The notes under the pieces: generated by a model | What the model was told of the DNA's origin: nothing | Seen by the model: only the letters and a program-made list of their open reading frames with translations | Databases searched by the model: none | Translations under genes and position numbers: made by a program | Origin: Patescibacteria group bacterium | GTDB lineage: Bacteria; Patescibacteriota; CPR2; UBA1875 | Assembly (NCBI GenBank): GCA_028694925.1 | Contig: JAQVJW010000004.1 | Span: 1 to 48,812 of the forward strand | Direction: 5' to 3' | DNA length: 48,812 bases | Shown here: piece by piece, positions 35,939-45,018 of the stretch | Numbering within the stretch: position 1 is the stretch's first letter | Layout: every line of letters starts with the position of its first letter

Positions 35939-37237
35939 ATGCGAACACTTGTTTCAGATATCGCAAAGAGTATCGGAAAAGAGGTAACCGTCGCTGGCTG
36001 GATCGCAAAGATCCGAAAGCTAGGCGGCATTTCTTTCGTTTCGCTTCGCGATCGCTCTGGAATTGCCCAAATCGTAGTCGAGAAGGAGGCCCATAAACTA
36101 CTTTCTGGTCTTTCAACCGAATCGGTCGTTGAATTTACCGGTAAGGTCAAGAAAGAGGAGAGAGCGCCATTTGGGGCTGAAATTTTGGCAAAGGATGTCA
36201 AGATAATCTCCCCTGTATCAGAAGATGTTCCGGTTGAGATAAACAAAAAAGAACTTAGGGCAAATATCGATACCTTACTTGATAACCGTCCAATTACCTT
36301 AAGAAATCCGGAACAACGGGCAATCTTTAAAGTACAGGCTGAGGTTATTCGAGCTTTCCGTGATTTCCTTTCTGGTGAAGATTTTACCGAGATTAATTCT
36401 TCAAAGATAGTCGAGTCAGGCCTTGAGACTGGGGGAGCTGAAATGTTCCCTGTTTCTTGGTTTCGGGACAAGGCTTTTCTTTCTCAGAGCCCCCAAATGT
36501 ATAAGCAGATTATGGTTGGAGTGTATGAAAGAGTCTTTGAGACGGCTTACGCCTACCGAGCCGAAAAACATTCAACCGCCAGACATTTAAATGAATATCT
36601 ATCGCTTGACTTTGAAATGGGCTTTATAACCTCCCACGAAGACATTATGGAAATGGAAGAGAAGCTTCTAAAATATATGATGAAGCACCTCGAGAAGACG
36701 TGTTCTCGGGAGTTTGAGATGCTTGGAGCAACTATCCCTAAGGTTGGGGCCAAAATACCTCGTATGAAGCTCTCCGAGGCTCAAAAGGTGCTTGAACAGG
36801 AGTACAAGGTGAAGTGTGCCGGCGCCCCAGATCTTGACCCCAAGCAAGAGAAGCTTATCTCAGAATACGCCGAGAAGAAACTAGAAAGTGAGTTTATCTT
36901 TATCACTCATTACCCATCAAAGAAACGCCCTTTCTATACCTACGATGATCCTAAAAACCCAAAAGAGACATTAAGCTTTGATCTTATGTTTCGCGGGCTT
37001 GAGGTTACGACCGGGGGACAAAGGATTCATTTGTACGATGAATACCTAAAGAAGATGAAAGATAGGGGAATGGACGTGGAGGCTTTCGCTGATTATTTGA
37101 TGGCTTTTAAATACGGTATGCCAGCACATGGTGGGCTTGCAATTGGAGCTGAGAGGCTAACTGCTAGACTTCTTGGGCTTCAAAACATTCGGGAGGCTTC
37201 ACTCTTCCCACGTGATATTAACAGATTAAGACCATAG
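35939..37237 (+). CDS. aspS: Aspartyl-tRNA synthetase, archaeal-type (possibly non-discriminating)
   Basis: Class II motifs; VSWFRDKAFLSQSPQMYKQ, GGLAIGAERLTARLLGLQNIREASLFPRD. Confidence 0.88.
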   Translation: MRTLVSDIAKSIGKEVTVAGWIAKIRKLGGISFVSLRDRSGIAQIVVEKEAHKLLSGLSTESVVEFTGKVKKEERAPFGAEILAKDVKIISPVSEDVPVEINKKELRANIDTLLDNRPITLRNPEQRAIFKVQAEVIRAFRDFLSGEDFTEINSSKIVESGLETGGAEMFPVSWFRDKAFLSQSPQMYKQIMVGVYERVFETAYAYRAEKHSTARHLNEYLSLDFEMGFITSHEDIMEMEEKLLKYMMKHLEKTCSREFEMLGATIPKVGAKIPRMKLSEAQKVLEQEYKVKCAGAPDLDPKQEKLISEYAEKKLESEFIFITHYPSKKRPFYTYDDPKNPKETLSFDLMFRGLEVTTGGQRIHLYDEYLKKMKDRGMDVEAFADYLMAFKYGMPAHGGLAIGAERLTARLLGLQNIREASLFPRDINRLRP

Positions 37238-37251
37238 GGGGGCCAAGGGGG

Positions 37252-37950
37252 ATGCTCGACGTCAAAGTAGAAAAATTTGAAGGACCACTTGATCTTCTTC
37301 TTGAACTCATAGAAAAAGAGAAGCTTGATATAACGGAGATATCGCTTTCCAAAGTAACCGACCAATACCTAAATAGCGTCGCTTCGCTTGACCCAAAGGC
37401 TTATGACGTTTCGGAGTTCATGGTAATTGCCGCAAGGTTAATCTACCTTAAATCCAAGGCGCTGCTTCCCACCCTTGAAACAGAAGAAGATGAGGAAGAG
37501 ATCGAAGACCTTAAAACAAAGCTTGAAATCTACAAGAAGTACAAGGATGCAGCGAAAGAGTTCTCAAACATCCTTGAGAAGAATCAGCGCTCTTATCCCG
37601 CCAAAAAGCCTCAACTTATTCTTTCGAAGTTTACACCACCAAAGGGCGTTGAGCTAAATGACCTCTGGGGCACTTTTCAGAAGCTCCTCACCGATATGCC
37701 TGAAGAGCTTGCAAGGGAAGAGGTCGAGCTCCCATCAGAAAAGATTACGGTTGAAGAGAAGTTGGCCCATCTTGAGGAGTTATTTGCGGGGAAGAAAAGT
37801 CATCGCTTTTCACATCTCATCAAGAACTCATCCGGAAAGCTTGAGGCAATCATTACTTTTCTTGCTATACTAGAGTTAGTCAAGATTAAGAAAATAACGG
37901 TAAAACAAGACAATAATTTTAATGATATTGAGCTTGTGAGGGTTGGATGA
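37252..37950 (+). CDS. scpA: Segregation and condensation protein A
   Basis: VEKFEGPLDLLLELIEKEKLDITEISLSKVTDQYL. Confidence 0.94.
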   Translation: MLDVKVEKFEGPLDLLLELIEKEKLDITEISLSKVTDQYLNSVASLDPKAYDVSEFMVIAARLIYLKSKALLPTLETEEDEEEIEDLKTKLEIYKKYKDAAKEFSNILEKNQRSYPAKKPQLILSKFTPPKGVELNDLWGTFQKLLTDMPEELAREEVELPSEKITVEEKLAHLEELFAGKKSHRFSHLIKNSSGKLEAIITFLAILELVKIKKITVKQDNNFNDIELVRVG

Positions 37951-38516
37951 CAAAGAAAAACATCAAAAGTATTATCGAGTCCATTCTCCTTGTGGCTGAA
38001 AAGCCAGTTTCCGTCAAGGAGCTCTCTTCGTGTTGTGAATCGATGGTCTCTGACGTTCAGAAGGCCCTAGCCGAGCTTATAAAAGAGTATGAAGGTAGGG
38101 GAATGAGAATTATAAAAAAGGGAAACTACTATTCACTGGTCACAGACCCTGATAATGCGGGAGCGGTAGCCAAGTTTCTAAACGAAGAGCTTCGGCATGA
38201 TCTTTCGCCAGCCGCCATCGAAACTCTTTCTGTCATTACCTACAAACAGCCCGTCACAAGAATGGAAATCGAAGATGTTAGAGGAGTTTCGGCCGACCAC
38301 CTTATAAGAAACCTGATGATCAGGGGGCTTATTCAAGAAGTAGGAAGAAAGGAAGCCCCAGGAAGACCCATCCTTTATGGAACGACGATGGAGTTCCTTC
38401 AGTACTTTGGACTCTCCTCGGAAGATGAATTACCAGAGTTTGAGATGCCGGAGAAGGCAGCAGAACTATTTCGTGAAGTGGATACGATAACTGAAAAAGA
38501 AGATGCGAATAAATAG
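37947..38516 (+). CDS. scpB: Segregation and condensation protein B
   Basis: IESILLVAEKPVS, LSPAAIETLSVITYKQPVTRMEIEDVRGVSAD. Confidence 0.94.
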   Translation: MTKKNIKSIIESILLVAEKPVSVKELSSCCESMVSDVQKALAELIKEYEGRGMRIIKKGNYYSLVTDPDNAGAVAKFLNEELRHDLSPAAIETLSVITYKQPVTRMEIEDVRGVSADHLIRNLMIRGLIQEVGRKEAPGRPILYGTTMEFLQYFGLSSEDELPEFEMPEKAAELFREVDTITEKEDANK

Positions 38517-39186
38517 GTTCCTTGCCCGAGCCGGGGTCGCTTCAAGGCGAAAAGCAGAAGAGCTAGTTAAAAAGGGCTCTGTTTTTGTAAATGGGGAAAA
38601 GATTACTAACCTAGCTACCGAAATTGACCCCGATAAAGATGAGGTGGTACTAAATGGGAATAGACTGAACTTACCAGAGCTAAAATATTACCTTTTAAAT
38701 AAACCAAAGGGATATATGACTACAAGGAGTGATCCACATGCCAAAAGAACAATTTATGAACTACTTCCGCCGGATACCACGCTATTTAGTGTCGGAAGGC
38801 TTGACAAGGACACTACAGGGCTTATCGCCATCACAAATGATGGTGACTTTGCTCAAAACATGATTCACCCCAGTAAGAAGATCGAGAAGGAATACCTCGT
38901 AACCACTAAAAGTCCTTTAACAGACTCTCAGCTAAAAACGCTGAGCGGTAATATTACTCTCTCGGATGGACCTGTAAAGGCCAAACAAATAAAAAAGATT
39001 ACAAATAACAAGCTCAGACTTGTAATTGACGTAGGACGGAACCGTATTGTAAGGCGAATGATTAAGGCAGTCGGGAACGAAGTCAGAGAGCTTGAGAGGG
39101 TTCGAATTGGTTCCCTTAAACTCGATGTTCCACTTTCTAAGTATCGGAAATTATCAGATAATGAGGTGTGGGAATATCTAAAATGA
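38503..39186 (+). CDS. rluB: rRNA pseudouridine synthase (RluB/RsuA family)
   Basis: S4 domain; VGRLDKDTTGLIAITNDGD. Confidence 0.9.
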   Translation: MRINRFLARAGVASRRKAEELVKKGSVFVNGEKITNLATEIDPDKDEVVLNGNRLNLPELKYYLLNKPKGYMTTRSDPHAKRTIYELLPPDTTLFSVGRLDKDTTGLIAITNDGDFAQNMIHPSKKIEKEYLVTTKSPLTDSQLKTLSGNITLSDGPVKAKQIKKITNNKLRLVIDVGRNRIVRRMIKAVGNEVRELERVRIGSLKLDVPLSKYRKLSDNEVWEYLK

Positions 39187-40085
39187 TTTCAAAACTAATT
39201 ATAGCTGGTCTTTTGATTTTAATCTCAGTCCTCCCCGCAAGCGACAGGACAAAAACTTGGGAAGATAGTTTAAGGGGGGCAATTGATAACGAAGAGGTTC
39301 AGGAGATAGATATCGCTGACCCAGGGTCGACCCCAAGCATCATCAGTGACGCTAGGGAAGTAGCAGTTACGGCCGAAGCAGCCTTTTTCGTCGATATTAA
39401 CTCCGGTGAGTATTTAGTGGAGAAGGCTATAGATAAAAAACTATCTATCGCCTCACTTACAAAGCTAATGACTGCCCTTATCGCAGTCGAGGAGACCTCA
39501 CCAGATGATGTGATTACTGTCCCGCCCGGCCTTGCGGTAAGGAGCGATGATTCTCGGATGTGGCTTGTAGCGGGGGACAAACTAACAAGTAATGAGCTCT
39601 TACATGGGGTCCTGATTGCCTCCGGCTCCGATGCGGCCCTAACGTTTGCAAGTCATATTTCAGGTTCTACGAATGACTTTGTTGAGCTTATGAACGACCG
39701 AGCCGAACTCCTGGGTCTTCGTGATACCCACTTTGGAAACCCGGTTGGTTGGGATGAAGCGGATAACTACTCGACCGCGCAAGATATGGCTGCGCTTTCA
39801 AGGATTGCTCTTACAAATCCAGAGATAAGGGAGATTGTAGCGAAGAGAACATATATCGCAAACTCCCAAAGAGGAAGACCATACATTCTTACAAACACCA
39901 ATTTGCTTATAGGGCAAACATACAAAGGGATAAAAACAGGGACAACCTATGGAGCGGGGCAGTGCCTTACCACCTATTACACCGATGGTGATAGGGAGAT
40001 TATAGGGGTGGTGCTGGGAAGTACCTCTAGGTTTAGTGACACAACTAGAACTATCGAATATATTAAAGAGAACTTTAGCTGGTAA
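39183..40085 (+). CDS. D-alanyl-D-alanine carboxypeptidase (S11)
   Basis: SIASLTKLMTALI, SGSDAA, KTGTTYGAGQC; ATGA overlap with rluB. Confidence 0.9.
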   Translation: MISKLIIAGLLILISVLPASDRTKTWEDSLRGAIDNEEVQEIDIADPGSTPSIISDAREVAVTAEAAFFVDINSGEYLVEKAIDKKLSIASLTKLMTALIAVEETSPDDVITVPPGLAVRSDDSRMWLVAGDKLTSNELLHGVLIASGSDAALTFASHISGSTNDFVELMNDRAELLGLRDTHFGNPVGWDEADNYSTAQDMAALSRIALTNPEIREIVAKRTYIANSQRGRPYILTNTNLLIGQTYKGIKTGTTYGAGQCLTTYYTDGDREIIGVVLGSTSRFSDTTRTIEYIKENFSW

Positions 40086-40127
40086 AAACATCGACGCAAA
40101 GCCAAAAAAGTGTTAGAATAGGGCGTT

Positions 40128-41462
40128 ATGAAAGAAAAAGAAAATAAATATAGTGTGGTGATTGTCGGGCGTCCTAACGTCGGTAAGAGTTCGCTCTTTA
40201 ACCGCCTTATTGGCACCCGGAAAGCCGTTATCCTTGCTGAACCTGGAACCACTCGTGACTTAATCGAGGAGGAGGTTGAGATAAATGGAAGAACCGTTAA
40301 TCTCATCGATACCGCTGGGTATCTTGAAAACGGTAAAGACGAGATCGCCGAAAAGGCCTATGCAAAGTTAAGAGAAGCTATCGCTCGGGGTAACAAGATT
40401 ATCTATGTCGTTGATGGGGAAGTCCCACCAACCGAGGAAGATAAGCGAGTAGCCGATGTCCTAAGAAAGACCGGAAAAGAGACCATCCTTGTTGTAAACA
40501 AGATAGATAGCACAAAGAAGAAGAACTACGCCGGGGAATACGCTCGACTTGGCTTTAAGCCCGTAGTCGAGACGTCTACCATTCATAATCTTGGGATCGC
40601 GAGTCTTAAAGAAGAGATTGCAAAAGATGCCCCTAAGGGTAAGAAAAAGGTAGAGAAAGAGACGACCAAGGTTGCTATCATCGGGAGGCCTAATGTTGGT
40701 AAGAGCTCCATCCTAAATGCTCTTTGTGGCAAAGATAAGGCAATTGTGACCGATATCGCCGGAACAACCAGGGATGTCGTTACAGAGAAAGTAACTTATG
40801 GTACGGCTGAGCTTGCACTCTCGGATACTGCCGGGGCCAGAAGGCCAGGGAAGATCGGGCGAGCCTTTAAAAAGGGTGCGCCACTTGAGCGGTTTGCCTA
40901 CCTTCGGACCGAGCGGGAGGTCGAAAGTTCCGATATTGTTCTTCTCGTGCTTGATGCCACAGAACAAAGAGCTACTACCCAAGATTTACATATCGCAGGA
41001 CTAGCCAAAGAGGCTGGGAAGGGCGTCATTCTTGTGATAAACAAGTGGGATCTGACGTCTGAAATCACTCAGGAGAAATTCCTGGCCAGGCTAAGAAACC
41101 GTTTTGGATTTATGCGTTGGGTTCCAGCGATTTTTGTTTCGGCCGAAACAGGCTTAAATATCGAAAAGATTGGGGAAATCGTTGAAAAGGTAGCCGAGAA
41201 TCAAAGAAGAAGAATTCCGACCCCAAAGCTTAATCGAATAATTGAGGACTTTAGCCTCAGGAACATCCCAAAGGCCAGAGGTAAGTATCGGCCAAAAATA
41301 TTCTATGCTGTACAAACCCAGGTGGTCCCACCAACTTTTGAGATTAGGGCCAAGCATCATGATGCTATTCACTTTAGTTGGCAAAGAGCGCTTGCAAATG
41401 AACTTAGAAAAGAGTTTGATTTTACGGGAACACCGATTAAGATTATCTTTAAGAAAAAATAA
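40128..41462 (+). CDS. der: GTPase Der (EngA), tandem G domains
   Basis: GRPNVGKSSLFN, GRPNVGKSSILN, KH domain. Confidence 0.96.
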   Translation: MKEKENKYSVVIVGRPNVGKSSLFNRLIGTRKAVILAEPGTTRDLIEEEVEINGRTVNLIDTAGYLENGKDEIAEKAYAKLREAIARGNKIIYVVDGEVPPTEEDKRVADVLRKTGKETILVVNKIDSTKKKNYAGEYARLGFKPVVETSTIHNLGIASLKEEIAKDAPKGKKKVEKETTKVAIIGRPNVGKSSILNALCGKDKAIVTDIAGTTRDVVTEKVTYGTAELALSDTAGARRPGKIGRAFKKGAPLERFAYLRTEREVESSDIVLLVLDATEQRATTQDLHIAGLAKEAGKGVILVINKWDLTSEITQEKFLARLRNRFGFMRWVPAIFVSAETGLNIEKIGEIVEKVAENQRRRIPTPKLNRIIEDFSLRNIPKARGKYRPKIFYAVQTQVVPPTFEIRAKHHDAIHFSWQRALANELRKEFDFTGTPIKIIFKKK

Positions 41463-41503
41463 GGGATGTTTAGAATTAACTCGTAATCATATATAATGGT
41501 CAT

Positions 41504-42076
41504 ATGTTACTTATAGCAGGCCTTGGTAATCCAGGCGATAAATACGAAGAAACACGACACAACGTCGGCTTTATGGTTCTTGACAAACTTGCGGATGATT
41601 TTGGCGTTACCTTTAAGGAAGATAAGAAACGGAATGCCGAAGTGGCTGAATACACTATGACTTTTCCGAGACAGAAGAAGAAGGTCAGAATGGTCCTCGT
41701 AAAGCCACAAACCTATATGAATAAATCCGGGGAAGCTGTCGCGAAGATAGCCCGCTATCATGGGATTGACCCTAGGCACACCTGGGTCATCCATGATGAC
41801 CTTGATATTGAGCTTGGGATCATCAGGACCCGCTTTGGAGGTACATCAGCCGGCCAAAAGGGGGTAGAGTCAATTATTTCTCACCTTGGGACAAAAGACT
41901 TCTATCGTTTCCGTTTTGGAATAAAACCAGAGGGAGGGCAAAAGATACCGGCCGAGGAGTTTGTTCTTAAGAAGTTCAGTAAGGCAGAGAGGGAAGTAGT
42001 CGATCTTAAGATAAAGGAACTAATAGAGATCTTAAAAGAGTCGGCCGAATTTGGCCCGGAGCCGAGTACTAGATAG
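41504..42076 (+). CDS. pth: Peptidyl-tRNA hydrolase
   Basis: LIAGLGNPGDKYEETRHNVGFMVLDKLA. Confidence 0.96.
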   Translation: MLLIAGLGNPGDKYEETRHNVGFMVLDKLADDFGVTFKEDKKRNAEVAEYTMTFPRQKKKVRMVLVKPQTYMNKSGEAVAKIARYHGIDPRHTWVIHDDLDIELGIIRTRFGGTSAGQKGVESIISHLGTKDFYRFRFGIKPEGGQKIPAEEFVLKKFSKAEREVVDLKIKELIEILKESAEFGPEPSTR

Positions 42077-42077
42077 T

Positions 42078-42761
42078 ATGTATACTCCTAAGATAAAGTT
42101 TGAATTTGACCAGAAATTAGATACAGAGATGCTTTGGGAGTTTTTAGGAGACGCTAAGAAGGGTGGCTTTGATTTTTCGGCTGAGGTAATTAAAAATCAC
42201 CCAGCCCTCAAAAACAATACAAGCAAAGAGGTTGTGAAAAAATATGTTGCCAATTACTACAGAAAACACGAGAAGGAACTTAGAGATGCAAAAAAAGATA
42301 TTGAAAAAAGATGGAAAACGGTAGAGTCCGAATTCTATAAAGCAACAGATAAATATTTTGAAAAACTCTCTTGGCCGAAGGGGAAATATATCGGCTATAT
42401 CTCAATAAACCCTTGTGGGCCTAGGTTTTTGCCGAATAAAACGTGGCAAACTCCATATTTCTGGCCTAAAGAGGCAATAGGTCAGATAATTCACGAAATG
42501 CTACATTTTCTTTTCTTTGAACAAGCAACAAAAGTTAAAAACACTCATTTTAAAAAAGACCAATTATGGCATCTTTCAGAAATTTTTAATGATATCATCC
42601 AAAAAGAAAAAGAATTTGTGCAGATTCAGGGATATATTCCTGAAATTAGCTACCCGGACCACAATAGATTACATAAAAAATATTTACTAATTTGGAAAAA
42701 GAATAAAACGGCTAGAAAGTTTATCGAAAATTCAACAGCTGAGATAAAAAAAGACTTTTAG
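42078..42761 (+). CDS. Hypothetical HExxH protein, predicted metallopeptidase
   Basis: IIHEMLHFLFFE followed by WHLSEIFNDII. Confidence 0.6.
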   Translation: MYTPKIKFEFDQKLDTEMLWEFLGDAKKGGFDFSAEVIKNHPALKNNTSKEVVKKYVANYYRKHEKELRDAKKDIEKRWKTVESEFYKATDKYFEKLSWPKGKYIGYISINPCGPRFLPNKTWQTPYFWPKEAIGQIIHEMLHFLFFEQATKVKNTHFKKDQLWHLSEIFNDIIQKEKEFVQIQGYIPEISYPDHNRLHKKYLLIWKKNKTARKFIENSTAEIKKDF

Positions 42762-42840
42762 TCAATATATCTGTTTATATAAATAACTATTGCTCTCTTA
42801 AGTCTTTGGGTGCTACAATCAATCTTGCGCTTAAATAAGG

Positions 42841-44010
42841 ATGCAGATGTTTGAGATTATAAAAAATATGTTTAGAAGGAAGCTCAGGACCGCTCTTACG
42901 GTCTTTGGGATTGCAATTGGAATCTTGGCCCTTGTTGTGATGGGAGGAATTGCAGAAAAGCTAGATCTCCTTGTTAAGGGTGGTACAGACTATTATGCTG
43001 ATAAAGTTCAAGTCCAGTCAGCTGAAAGTAACTTCTTTATCACTACTCCACTTACCCTTGATAAAGGGGAGGAGCTAAAGAAAGTCGACGGGGCTAAATG
43101 TGTTGCCGCTTCAATTGGGACTACCCTAGATAAGGAACTCGAGGCTGTTAACTTTGGACCTCCGCCGCTGATTCAAGGTAGGCAGACAGAGTGTGACCAG
43201 TATGAGAGCTTTGAGATAACCTTAACTGATGGAAGAGATATCACAGACGATGACCGGGGTAAGGTAGTCCTTGGAGCCGACCTGATAAAAAAGTTTGAGG
43301 CCGAAATCGGAAAAGAGATTGAGATTAGGGGTAAGAAGTATGAGATTGTTGGCCTGATGGAGAAGACCTTCACCGCCCCAGACTCAGTCGCTCTAATGTC
43401 GTTCCATGATGCTCAACTTGTGATCTATGAGGATTTACCAGAGATAGTTAAAAGCCAGCTTAAAGCAACTGAGGTTACTAACGGCTTTATCGTAAATCCA
43501 GATAATGGCACCGACCCAAATGAACTAGCAAGGACCCTCGAGAGTGAGGTCAAAGATATTAAGGCAGTCGGCCCAAAAGACTTTGAGGATTCGATTGCCT
43601 CAACCGTTGGTACTTTTACCTCAATTATCTATGGAATTGCCATTATTTCACTTCTTGTGGGAACCTTATCGATTATAAATACGATGACAATGTCTATCTC
43701 AGAGCGTACCAAAGAGATTGGAGTCAAAAAGGCAATTGGCGCCAAGACTCAGGATATTTTAATCGAATACTTAACCGAAGCCGGACTAATTGGCCTCCTT
43801 GGTGGAGCAATCGGAATTGGCCTTGGAACCCTCCTTGTTTATGTTATAAACTCGGCGATGGAGAAAACAGGGGATAAAATCTTCCTCTTAACACCAAGAC
43901 TTCTTTGGGGCGCCCTTATCTTCTCGGTTGTCCTTGGGGTTGTCGCTGGTATTTATCCGGCTCTTCATGCCGCCCGCCTTAGTATTGTTAAATCCTTAAG
44001 GGAGGAATAA
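42841..44010 (+). CDS. MacB-type ABC transporter permease
   Basis: N-terminal TM + MacB periplasmic core, MSISERTKEIGVKKAIGAKTQDIL. Confidence 0.92.
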   Translation: MQMFEIIKNMFRRKLRTALTVFGIAIGILALVVMGGIAEKLDLLVKGGTDYYADKVQVQSAESNFFITTPLTLDKGEELKKVDGAKCVAASIGTTLDKELEAVNFGPPPLIQGRQTECDQYESFEITLTDGRDITDDDRGKVVLGADLIKKFEAEIGKEIEIRGKKYEIVGLMEKTFTAPDSVALMSFHDAQLVIYEDLPEIVKSQLKATEVTNGFIVNPDNGTDPNELARTLESEVKDIKAVGPKDFEDSIASTVGTFTSIIYGIAIISLLVGTLSIINTMTMSISERTKEIGVKKAIGAKTQDILIEYLTEAGLIGLLGGAIGIGLGTLLVYVINSAMEKTGDKIFLLTPRLLWGALIFSVVLGVVAGIYPALHAARLSIVKSLREE

Positions 44011-44894
44011 TGGCAGAGATAGTCTTAAAACTAGAAAAGGTCACCAAGACATATATCATGGGCCAGAACCGTTCCGCAGGTAAAGCATATAACGCCATCA
44101 GAAAATACCATAAAAAGTATGAGAGTATTTGTGCCAAGAATGACGAGAAGCTCGAAAAGAAAATGGGCAAGACCCTAGAGAGGGCCCAGACGGCTTTTGC
44201 AAAAGAGAAATACGAATTAGCCTATAAGACTATAACGGGGAAGAATCTGAAGAAGAATTTGAAGGATAAAGGGGTCGTCGTTCACGCCCTAAATGGGGTT
44301 GACCTTGAGATAAAAAAGGGAGAGATGATTGCCATTATGGGTCCCTCTGGTTCTGGTAAATCAACCCTCCTTAATGCCCTGGGGCTCATTGACGATGTTA
44401 GCTCCGGTAAAGTATATATCGATGGTATCCTGGCCTCAAAACTTAAGGCAGGGAAGCTACCTGAAATAAGGGCCAAAAAACTTGGCTTTGTCTTTCAGTC
44501 ATATAACCTAATCCCAACCTTATCGGCGCTTGAGAATGTGATGCTCGCCCTCCGCTATAGTGGAGCAGGAAGAGGAGAAAGAAGAAAGAAAGCCGAAGAG
44601 GCCCTAAAATTAGTGGGGCTCGGGGACAGAATGAAGCATACCCCAAATGAACTCTCTGGTGGTCAACGTCAGAGGGTAGCTATCGCCCGCTCACTTGTTA
44701 ATGAGCCGGCTGTCATCTTTGGGGATGAACTTACGGGGGAGCTTGATACAAAGACTTCAACCGAGATTATGAATCTCCTTATAGCCCTAAACAAGAAGAA
44801 GGGTCAAACCTTTATCATCGTGACCCATAACCCAGAGGTTGCCAAGATGTGCCAAAGGACTATTAGGATGAGAGACGGGAAGATCGTAAAATAA
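44010..44894 (+). CDS. MacB/LolD-type ABC ATP-binding protein with ~75-aa insertion
   Basis: GPSGSGKST, LSGGQRQRVAIARSL; insertion between YIMGQNR and VHALNGVDLEIKKGE. Confidence 0.9.
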   Translation: MAEIVLKLEKVTKTYIMGQNRSAGKAYNAIRKYHKKYESICAKNDEKLEKKMGKTLERAQTAFAKEKYELAYKTITGKNLKKNLKDKGVVVHALNGVDLEIKKGEMIAIMGPSGSGKSTLLNALGLIDDVSSGKVYIDGILASKLKAGKLPEIRAKKLGFVFQSYNLIPTLSALENVMLALRYSGAGRGERRKKAEEALKLVGLGDRMKHTPNELSGGQRQRVAIARSLVNEPAVIFGDELTGELDTKTSTEIMNLLIALNKKKGQTFIIVTHNPEVAKMCQRTIRMRDGKIVK

Positions 44895-44949
44895 ACTTTA
44901 TTTCATATAACATAAATACACAATAAGTATTATATATTCTTGTACGAAA

Positions 44950-45003
44950 AAGGAGACTTGTGTAAGACGCACGAGACCTTGTAGGTGTCTCCTTATTCGT
45001 GCG
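44950..45003 (-). promoter_or_regulatory. Interleaved inverted repeats (terminator/pseudoknot-type) in 3'UTR of GC-rich gene
   Basis: AAGGAGAC/GTCTCCTT (44950-44957 / 44987-44994) interleaved with CGCACGA/TCGTGCG (44968-44974 / 44997-45003); minus-strand T5 after GTCTCC. Confidence 0.6.
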
Positions 45004-45018
45004 AATGAATCGCAAACG

